Assembly: GCF_900115065.1 (NCBI RefSeq)
Contig: NZ_FOVE01000003.1
Location: forward strand, 62,001 to 126,000
Length of the DNA: 64,000 nt
Direction of reading: 5' to 3'
Source of the DNA: Formivibrio citricus
GTDB lineage: Bacteria; Pseudomonadota; Gammaproteobacteria; Burkholderiales; Chitinibacteraceae
Positions 58,205-64,000 of the stretch are shown here, piece by piece. The position numbers and the translations under genes are program-made. The first letter of the stretch is position 1. Each line of letters begins with the position of its first letter. The notes below the pieces were generated by a model that did no database searches, had not been told where the DNA came from, and saw only the letters and a program-made list of their open reading frames with translations.

Positions 58205-59923
58205 TCAGGCGTCTTTCTTCAGTACGTTGACCAGAACCCATGTCCAGTCAATGCCTTTTTCCAGCACGCTCCCCAAGCTGACAGTAAACGCTTTTTCGCG
58301 CGCACGCACCCGGTAGATCCTGCCATGGCTATAGTCGGCCGAGTGCATGATCAAGGTATTGACGCTCCCGTCTCCGATCTTGTGCGGGAGGTAGATGCCG
58401 GTCCGGACATTGAGCGCATCGTAATGCCCATGAAATCCAACTTCGGCCACCGAGATGCTTTCGATGCGATCAAGATCATCGGAATGCATGCTGACCGTCA
58501 CCGGTGTATTCGTCAGAATCTGGATACCCGCATAAATTTCATCATCGCTCATGCGGTTGAGACGGCGTAGCACGCCAACATGCCAGTTTTTCCCCTCGTC
58601 TTCCCGCACTCCAAGCAACACACCGGGACGCACCCATTCGTTTTCGCTGTAGACCAGAATGGCGCCCAGCCCGCTCACGCTTTCGTTGTCAATCGCCCAG
58701 GTTTGCCAGTTGTGTTGTTTCACTTGAACCGTATAGGGATTCATCGACAACTTTTGCTGGGTTCGGTTGGAAACGAAACCATAAAGGCGCATGTCCATGA
58801 CTTCGTCGTAATCGACCCTGTCCTTGACATCGACACTGCCTTTTTCCCTGTAATGCCGCTCGTTATCCTCTTTGACATGGACACACAGCCTATCCAATCC
58901 ATGAATGACACAGGCAGCCTTGCTGACTTTCCTGCGCTCCGGGCGCTGAACCAGGCAATTGCGCATGCTCATGGTCCAGAAAACTTCCAGATGCTTGAGC
59001 AGCTCGATGGTGCCCGCAGTATTGCACCCCTCACCCAAACCGAGACTCTTGGGTGTGGCTCCGGCTTCAAGCCTGGACAAAATCTCCTGCACCTTGGAAA
59101 CCAATTCCGAGATTCCCCAGCACCGGTAGGTTTCCCCCTCTTCTGCGGGAATGACTTTTTGCGGACCGGAAGCATCCTGCAGGCACACGCAGTAATGATG
59201 GACATCCTTCTGGCTTTTTCGGGAAAGCTGCAACAGTTTCGACCAAGAATCCAGCCAGCGGTCTACCCAGTTTATCTGGGAAACAGACAGGTTGTTGCTC
59301 GCAACCGTCGCCAGCATCAGCATTTGCAAATACTCGTCGGCACAGGAAGACAGCTCGGTGGAAAGACTGGGATAGAGCGGGAACGGATTGCAATCGACGC
59401 CATCGATTTCGGCAAGGCGATATATCTGGTTGGCCTCTGTCCACAATTTGGCCGGGGCCTTTTCAAAGCGGAAGTAATTCCACTTGGCCTTGATAGCCAG
59501 ATAACGGAGGTTGCGGGCAATGGCCAGAGGCATGTCGGCACCGAACACCGCACGGCTTTTCTCATCCCCCCCTTGCTGGATAAAAGCCTGGTAGGCTTCG
59601 CTCATCGCTCTGGCAAACCCGCAAATCTCCTTCCAGAGCTTTTGTTCGGTCTCCTTGGGCATGCGGGGGTTGGAAATGTACTGGAAGCAGACCGATTCGA
59701 AAGCCGGCTGCACGGCATTGTCGATCCACAGCAACGACTGCAACACCTCGCTCGTCACCGACATCCTGCCAGTTGACAGCATACTGGCAATTGCATCGCT
59801 GACTTTCTGCAATTGAGTAGCCGCATCAGCTTCATTGAGCGGCTTCCACCAAGCCTGCGCAACACGGACATTCACAAAAGGCGTCTTGTGATGCGAAAAC
59901 AACGAAGCGAGTCGATTAAGCAT
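58205..59923 (-). CDS. Large hypothetical protein with PilZ-like C-terminal region
   Basis: This 572-residue protein is not recognised over most of its length. Residues 1-330 are helical and carry no clear domain (FVNVRVAQAWWKPLNEADAATQ; AFGAD-like AVFGADMPLAIARNLRYLAI). Residues about 395-500 resemble a PilZ barrel: RLYGFVSNRT, then DNESVSGLGAILVY matching (D/N)xSxxG, and VGVLRRLNRMSDDEIYAGIQIL. The RxxxR half of the c-di-GMP site is not clear. No signal peptide or membrane helix is seen. A STAS-like gene lies about 20 bp upstream, ending at 59942. The gene looks AT-richer than rdgC beside it. Confidence 0.6.
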   Translation of the reverse strand: MLNRLASLFSHHKTPFVNVRVAQAWWKPLNEADAATQLQKVSDAIASMLSTGRMSVTSEVLQSLLWIDNAVQPAFESVCFQYISNPRMPKETEQKLWKEICGFARAMSEAYQAFIQQGGDEKSRAVFGADMPLAIARNLRYLAIKAKWNYFRFEKAPAKLWTEANQIYRLAEIDGVDCNPFPLYPSLSTELSSCADEYLQMLMLATVASNNLSVSQINWVDRWLDSWSKLLQLSRKSQKDVHHYCVCLQDASGPQKVIPAEEGETYRCWGISELVSKVQEILSRLEAGATPKSLGLGEGCNTAGTIELLKHLEVFWTMSMRNCLVQRPERRKVSKAACVIHGLDRLCVHVKEDNERHYREKGSVDVKDRVDYDEVMDMRLYGFVSNRTQQKLSMNPYTVQVKQHNWQTWAIDNESVSGLGAILVYSENEWVRPGVLLGVREDEGKNWHVGVLRRLNRMSDDEIYAGIQILTNTPVTVSMHSDDLDRIESISVAEVGFHGHYDALNVRTGIYLPHKIGDGSVNTLIMHSADYSHGRIYRVRAREKAFTVSLGSVLEKGIDWTWVLVNVLKKDA

Positions 59924-59941
59924 GAAATTATCCTGTAATTT

Positions 59942-60298
59942 TCATGTAGTCGCCGATTCTAGCAGCCAAACGACCGCTTCGTCTGCATCTTCAAACACCT
60001 GCAATTCAGCCTCGGTCATCAACCGGCTCAACCAAGCCGACCACGTCACCCACTGATCCGTCGTCACCACGGCAATCTTGCCTATTTCCTGGCGGTGCCC
60101 TTTGGAAAACCTGATTTCTTCCATTGCCATGTCCAGGGTATAACCTGCCATATCCTGCAAATCCACAAGCAGATTGACCGGCCCCTCGACTTTGGCCGCC
60201 GACACCACGTAATTCTCGAATTCGCGAAAATCCTGCAGCGTGAATTCGTTGAATACCACAGCCCGGTAATACCCGTCCTCATGCGCGATAGTAATCAT
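59942..60298 (-). CDS. STAS/SpoIIAA-like domain protein
   Basis: This single-domain protein of 118 residues from ATG 60298 (AAAGGAGCC before it) resembles the SpoIIAA-like family (PF11964 type). Its strand-helix pattern is MITIAHEDGYYRAVVFNEFTL, GPVNLLVDLQDMAGYTLDMAM, IGKIAVVTTDQWVTW and EAELQVFEDADEAVVWLLE. The family is structurally related to STAS and CRAL-TRIO modules that bind hydrophobic ligands or partner proteins. It precedes the PilZ-like gene on the same strand, a possible two-gene unit. Confidence 0.8.
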   Translation of the reverse strand: MITIAHEDGYYRAVVFNEFTLQDFREFENYVVSAAKVEGPVNLLVDLQDMAGYTLDMAMEEIRFSKGHRQEIGKIAVVTTDQWVTWSAWLSRLMTEAELQVFEDADEAVVWLLESATT

Positions 60299-60370
60299 GG
60301 CTGGCTCCTTTTCTGCACACTGTGCTTTCAGCATAGAACATGCATGCCAGTAGTCAGCATCGTTAAACGC

Positions 60371-61105
60371 TCAAAAACGCAAGTTGCGCGCCTCCAGCAT
60401 CAATACGCGCATTTCCTTGATCGCCCGCTCCAGGCCAACAAAGACCGCATGCCCCACGATGGCGTGGCCGATGTTGAGCTCCTTGATATGGGGAATGGCG
60501 GCAATCGGCTGCACGTTATGGTAATTGAGCCCGTGGCCGGCATTTACGATCAAACCCAGCGAGGCAGCATATTCCGCAGCTTTGCGTACCCGTTTCAGCT
60601 CTACAGCCCGCTCAGCGGACGTTTCGGCATCGGCATAACGTCCGGTGTGGATTTCGATGACAGGAGCTCCGAGTTCATGCGCCAGCTTGATCTGCTCAAG
60701 GTCCGCATCGATAAAGATCGAAACGCGGACACCGGCCACCAGAAGCTTTTGCGTGTATTCGGCCACCGTATCATAAAACCGGCGCACATCCAGCCCGCCC
60801 TCGGTCGTCACTTCCTCGCGCCGCTCCGGAACGATGCAGACATCGTGCGGCTTGACCTCCAAGGCATGGGCCAGCATTTCCGGCGTCAGCGCCATTTCCA
60901 GGTTCATGCGGGTCTGCACCACCGCACGAATCAGGCGCACATCCTCATCCCGGATATGGCGGCGGTCTTCGCGCAGATGCAGGGTAATCAGGTCAGCACC
61001 GGCTTGCTCCGCGAGCTGCGCAGCCAGAATCGGGCTGGGATAGGGGGTGCCGCGCGCATTGCGCAGGGTAGCCACATGGTCGATATTCACGCCAAGCTGG
61101 ATCAT
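60371..61105 (-). CDS. pdxJ: Pyridoxine 5'-phosphate synthase
   Basis: PdxJ closes the pyridine ring of vitamin B6 from 1-deoxyxylulose-5-phosphate and aminoacetone-phosphate. The start at ATG 61105 ([19 protein letters not shown]) gives 244 residues. Motifs include [44 protein letters not shown] and [20 protein letters not shown]. It is the last gene of the lepB-DUF4845-rnc-era-recO-pdxJ group, which is widely conserved. Confidence 0.97.
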   Translation of the reverse strand: MIQLGVNIDHVATLRNARGTPYPSPILAAQLAEQAGADLITLHLREDRRHIRDEDVRLIRAVVQTRMNLEMALTPEMLAHALEVKPHDVCIVPERREEVTTEGGLDVRRFYDTVAEYTQKLLVAGVRVSIFIDADLEQIKLAHELGAPVIEIHTGRYADAETSAERAVELKRVRKAAEYAASLGLIVNAGHGLNYHNVQPIAAIPHIKELNIGHAIVGHAVFVGLERAIKEMRVLMLEARNLRF

Positions 61106-61166
61106 GGTCTTCTCTGTTTTTTGGGGATTGGTAGGTATTTTGCCGCGAAGCAACAAAAGCGGGAAG

Positions 61167-61892
61167 CTACAACTTTTGCAGATCGATCAACAACTGGCGG
61201 GTATGAAGCGGCGCATCGCCCAAAATGGCGGCAAAGGCCTGGCGCATCAGCAATTTGCCCTGCTGCAATGTCTTTTCTGAAGAGAAATCGGCGGAGGCAA
61301 ACGCCAGCAAGGCGCTGCCGTCATAACGCGGTAGATCGTTGCGTGCTGCGACAATCCCGGTTCCGGGCAGGAAACCGTACTGCCGCCCGGATTCGACCGC
61401 CACGCCGTCGCTGGTAGCCTGCCAGTTCATGCCGTAACCGGATTCCTGCAAAAGCTGGCGCTCAAAGCCGCGCAGGACGGGTTCAACAGCTCCGTTCTGC
61501 TGTAAACAGGCCAAGTTGCGAATCGCTTCGAAATACGCGGAAAACAAAACCGGATGCGGATCGTCGCGCGGCAGCAAGCGCAGCAGCAACTCGTTCAGAT
61601 AGAAGCCGCACAGAAGCGGCAAACCAACCAGTTGCGGAACGCCCCCCTGCCATTCGGCCGAATGCAGGGTTTTGACTTCGCCGGCACCGAACCACGACAA
61701 CACCACCGGCTGGAACCCCAGCAACACGGCCCGCAGCTGCGAGCCGGGACGCTGGGCTCCGCGTGCGACCAGCATTACCCGGCCGTGATCGCGGCTGAAT
61801 ACGTCGAGCAGGCGGCTGGTTTCCCGATAGGGATACTGATGCAGAATGAAGGCCGGTTGTGCGTCCGTGCGCGACTGTTTCGACCTGGCCAC
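61167..61892 (-). CDS. recO: DNA repair protein RecO
   Basis: RecO anneals ssDNA and loads RecA with RecR. The 241-residue protein has an N-terminal OB fold ([33 protein letters not shown]). A helical region follows ([30 protein letters not shown]). The usual zinc-binding cysteines are missing, which is common in this clade. It sits in the conserved era-recO-pdxJ order. Its start is 15 bp downstream of era. Confidence 0.95.
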   Translation of the reverse strand: MARSKQSRTDAQPAFILHQYPYRETSRLLDVFSRDHGRVMLVARGAQRPGSQLRAVLLGFQPVVLSWFGAGEVKTLHSAEWQGGVPQLVGLPLLCGFYLNELLLRLLPRDDPHPVLFSAYFEAIRNLACLQQNGAVEPVLRGFERQLLQESGYGMNWQATSDGVAVESGRQYGFLPGTGIVAARNDLPRYDGSALLAFASADFSSEKTLQQGKLLMRQAFAAILGDAPLHTRQLLIDLQKL

Positions 61893-61907
61893 ATCGCCTC
61901 CGCGGCG

Positions 61908-62831
61908 TTATTCGTAACCGTACTGGCGCACCAGACGGGTATCGTCAGCCCAGCCGCTCTTGACCTTGACCCAGATCTCCAGGTGCACCTTGGCATCGAA
62001 GAGCTTTTCCATGTCAATACGAGCGTCGGTCCCGATGCGCTTGAGCTTTTCGCCGTTCTTGCCGATCAGGATCGCCTTCTGGCTGTCGCGGTCAACCAGC
62101 ACTGCGGCGTAAATGCGGCGCAGCTCGCGGCCATCCTTCATCATCTCTTCGTCGAATTTTTCGATTTCCACAGCCATCGCATAAGGAAGCTCGTCACCCA
62201 GCATACGGAAAATCTTTTCGCGGATGATTTCCGCAGCCAGGAAGCGCTCGTTGCGGTCGGTGATCTGGTCTTCGTCGAACAGCGGCACGGATTCCGGCAA
62301 CAGGGGCTCGACCGCCTGCATCAGCACATCGAGCTTGAGCTTGCGCTGCGCCGAGATTGGCACGATGGCGTGGAAATCGAAACGCTTCGACATCGCATCG
62401 ACAAACGGCAACATCGTCGACTTGTCAGCGAGTTCATCCATCTTGTTGACGACCAGGATCACCGGACGATTTTTCGGCAACAATTTGATCACTTCTTCGT
62501 CGGCAGGGCCAAAACGCCCCGCCTCGACCACATAGAGCACCACATCGACATCAGCCAGGGTCGTGGTTACGCTGCGATTCATTGCCTGATTCAGCGCATT
62601 GCGATGCTTGGTCTGAAAACCCGGCGTATCGACGAAGACGAACTGGGCACTGTCCGTGGTCATCACGCCGGTAATCCGGTGGCGCGTGGTCTGCGCCTTG
62701 CGCGAGGTGATGCTGATCTTCTGGCCGATCAGGTGATTCATCAACGTCGATTTGCCGACGTTCGGTCGCCCCACAATCGCCACAAAACCACAACGGAACT
62801 CCTCGGCGCCCACTTCTTCCAGTTCGTTCAT
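61908..62831 (-). CDS. era: GTPase Era
   Basis: Era is an essential GTPase in 16S rRNA maturation and 30S assembly. The 307-residue protein shows G1 [13 protein letters not shown]3 DTPGF, G4 NKMDEL and G5 SAQRK. The C-terminal KH domain follows (about 210-300, [20 protein letters not shown]). The start overlaps the rnc stop by 4 bp, the classic coupled rnc-era unit. Confidence 0.98.
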   Translation of the reverse strand: MNELEEVGAEEFRCGFVAIVGRPNVGKSTLMNHLIGQKISITSRKAQTTRHRITGVMTTDSAQFVFVDTPGFQTKHRNALNQAMNRSVTTTLADVDVVLYVVEAGRFGPADEEVIKLLPKNRPVILVVNKMDELADKSTMLPFVDAMSKRFDFHAIVPISAQRKLKLDVLMQAVEPLLPESVPLFDEDQITDRNERFLAAEIIREKIFRMLGDELPYAMAVEIEKFDEEMMKDGRELRRIYAAVLVDRDSQKAILIGKNGEKLKRIGTDARIDMEKLFDAKVHLEIWVKVKSGWADDTRLVRQYGYE

Positions 62832-63535
62832 TTCTTTTTTCCTTTGCCCGGATAACGCTCGGCCAGTAGCAAGAGCGCCTCGGCTGCTGCGAGTTGTTCA
62901 GCCGCGCGCCGACTGGAGCCCTCTGCGCGGGTAATGATGGCGCCATCAGCTACGGCGCAACTGACTTCAAAAATCTGGTCGGGCGAATCGCCCTCCTGGC
63001 GCAAAACGGTATAGGCCGGCAGGGTGAACTTGCGCGCTTGCAGCCACTCCTGGAGCGCGGTCTTGGCATCCTTGGTTCCTGCCGAAGGGTCGATCGAAGC
63101 CAGTCGCTCGGCAAACAGCTTCTCCACGACTTTTTCCACGGCGACGAAACCGCCATCGAGCCAGATGGTGCCCAGTACGGCCTCCAGCGCATCGGCCAGG
63201 ATCGAAGCACGCTTGTGTCCGCCGCTCTTGAGTTCACCCTCGCCCAGCCACAAATATTCGCCGAGGTTGAGCTGGTTGGCAATCAGCGCCAAGCCTTCCT
63301 GGCAGACCAGCGCCGCCCGCATTCTTGAAAGCTCGCCCTCGGAATGCTGCGGAAAATTCAGGAACAAGGCGCGCGCAATCAGGGCGTTGAGAATACCGTC
63401 GCCAACAAACTCGATGCGCTCGTTGTGGGTAGAGGAAAAACTGCGATGGGTCAGCGCCTGCTTCAGGCGCACCTTGTCTACAAATGAATAACCGAGCGCC
63501 CTTTCCAGGCGCTCGGCGGGAAGGATCACTGCCAA
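62828..63535 (-). CDS. rnc: Ribonuclease III
   Basis: RNase III cleaves double-stranded RNA in rRNA and mRNA processing. The 235-residue protein has the RNase III signature [19 protein letters not shown] with the acidic cluster and [17 protein letters not shown]. It also has a C-terminal dsRNA-binding domain ([15 protein letters not shown] and [16 protein letters not shown]). Immediately upstream is the DUF4845 gene, 3 bp away. Confidence 0.98.
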   Translation of the reverse strand: MAVILPAERLERALGYSFVDKVRLKQALTHRSFSSTHNERIEFVGDGILNALIARALFLNFPQHSEGELSRMRAALVCQEGLALIANQLNLGEYLWLGEGELKSGGHKRASILADALEAVLGTIWLDGGFVAVEKVVEKLFAERLASIDPSAGTKDAKTALQEWLQARKFTLPAYTVLRQEGDSPDQIFEVSCAVADGAIITRAEGSSRRAAEQLAAAEALLLLAERYPGKGKKK

Positions 63536-63538
63536 TTC

Positions 63539-63907
63539 TTAGTTTCCTACGCTTTTACCGGATGATTCGTCGATGCGAAAATCGAACAACAGGCTGATAT
63601 TGGCCACCAGCGGAACAACCTTTTCATATTCGACGACAATGCGCGTCACGCCGCCAGCCTGAATGACCTTGAGGTCTTGCGGTTTGACATCATCGATATA
63701 GCCGATCTGGGCATTTTTGGAAAACGACTCGCGAATCGCTGCCGGAGTCTGCCCGGCGCTTTCCTTGGCCAACCGCGCAATCGTCGACTTGGCGCTGAAA
63801 TACTGATTGTAGACCGGCACCACCTTGAAAAAGGTCACCGCCGCCGCCGCCACGAAAATGGCCACGATGATGAATCCGAAAAAAGACAGGCCCTGCTGCT
63901 TTTTCAT
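63539..63907 (-). CDS. DUF4845 membrane protein between lepB and rnc
   Basis: This 122-residue protein has one N-terminal membrane helix (LSFFGFIIVAIFVAAAAVTFFKVVPVYNQYF) and a short periplasmic domain (RESFSKNAQIGYIDDVKPQDLKVIQ). It matches DUF4845, a protein almost always found between lepB and rnc in beta- and gammaproteobacteria. Function is unknown. Confidence 0.9.
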   Translation of the reverse strand: MKKQQGLSFFGFIIVAIFVAAAAVTFFKVVPVYNQYFSAKSTIARLAKESAGQTPAAIRESFSKNAQIGYIDDVKPQDLKVIQAGGVTRIVVEYEKVVPLVANISLLFDFRIDESSGKSVGN

Positions 63908-63918
63908 GAGAAGCTCCT

Positions 63919-64000
63919 TTAGCGAATCGTGGTTCCGATGCGGCCAGGCTGCTTGATATTCAGCCAGACGAAAAACGCTTTGCCAACCACGTATTTGTCC
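63919..64000 (-). CDS. lepB: Signal peptidase I, C-terminal end only (cut by window edge)
   Basis: The last 82 bases translate on the minus strand as DKYVVGKAFFVWLNIKQPGR followed by IGTTIR and a stop at 63919-63921. This is the conserved C-terminal VGKAFFxW...RIG segment of signal peptidase I. Position directly before DUF4845-rnc-era supports lepB. The catalytic Ser and Lys lie outside the window. Confidence 0.88.
   Translation of the reverse strand, partial: DKYVVGKAFFVWLNIKQPGRIGTTIR

Overview
This window reads as the chromosome of a G+C-rich betaproteobacterium, most likely Rhodocyclales or a close relative. The evidence is gene order: lepB-(DUF4845)-rnc-era-recO-pdxJ, smc-zipA, dapA-bamC, nrdR-(amidotransferase)-ribD-ribE-ribBX-ribH-nusB-thiL-pgpA, and (DUF6776)-bactofilin-erpA. 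No rRNA, tRNA, CRISPR array, intact prophage or intact insertion sequence was found. Most of the window is core or housekeeping sequence.

Layout. 0-1.4 kb: a GGDEF cyclase fragment coupled to a secreted nuclease. 1.4-7.0 kb: an AT-richer M74-type peptidase gene, then zipA and smc on the minus strand. 7.2-12.3 kb: dapA, bamC and a Ca2+-type P-type ATPase. 12.3-21.1 kb: an FNT channel, pgpA, thiL, nusB, the riboflavin genes, nrdR and glyA. 21.1-21.6 kb: a decayed IS3-type transposase. 21.6-26.6 kb: a YgiQ radical SAM protein, SelO and an Old Yellow Enzyme. 26.7-38.8 kb: a glycogen cluster (glgA, a CC-motif protein, glgC, pgm, glgX, glgB) interrupted by a DUF805 protein, a PilZ protein and a solute-binding protein. 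38.9-42.5 kb: an EAL protein and a chemoreceptor with a sigma-54-type promoter. 42.7-47.3 kb: an AarF/UbiB kinase followed by three paralogous orphan periplasmic binding proteins and an SRPBCC protein. 47.4-54.8 kb: an NlpC/P60 hydrolase, argD, a hexulose-phosphate-synthase-like protein, a host-attachment-like protein, polyphosphate:AMP phosphotransferase, a nitroreductase and a HemG-like flavodoxin. 54.8-60.3 kb: erpA, a bactofilin, hsp20, rdgC, a PilZ-like protein and a STAS-like protein. 60.4-64 kb: pdxJ-recO-era-rnc-DUF4845-lepB.

Functional themes. The glycogen genes plus polyphosphate:AMP phosphotransferase suggest a cell that buffers carbon and energy in polymers. A GGDEF, an EAL and two PilZ-type proteins indicate c-di-GMP signalling. 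Three orphan binding proteins, a fourth separate one, and a chemoreceptor whose sensor lies before a central membrane hairpin are the least conventional protein content.

The strongest non-coding signals are two families of small palindromic-ended elements. One has a 166-bp and a 75-bp form, the other has two 144-bp copies. Elements of both families start or end on gene stop codons. There is also a dRS3-like repeat translated in frame inside the SMC hinge region, and a decayed dispersed repeat beside glgC.
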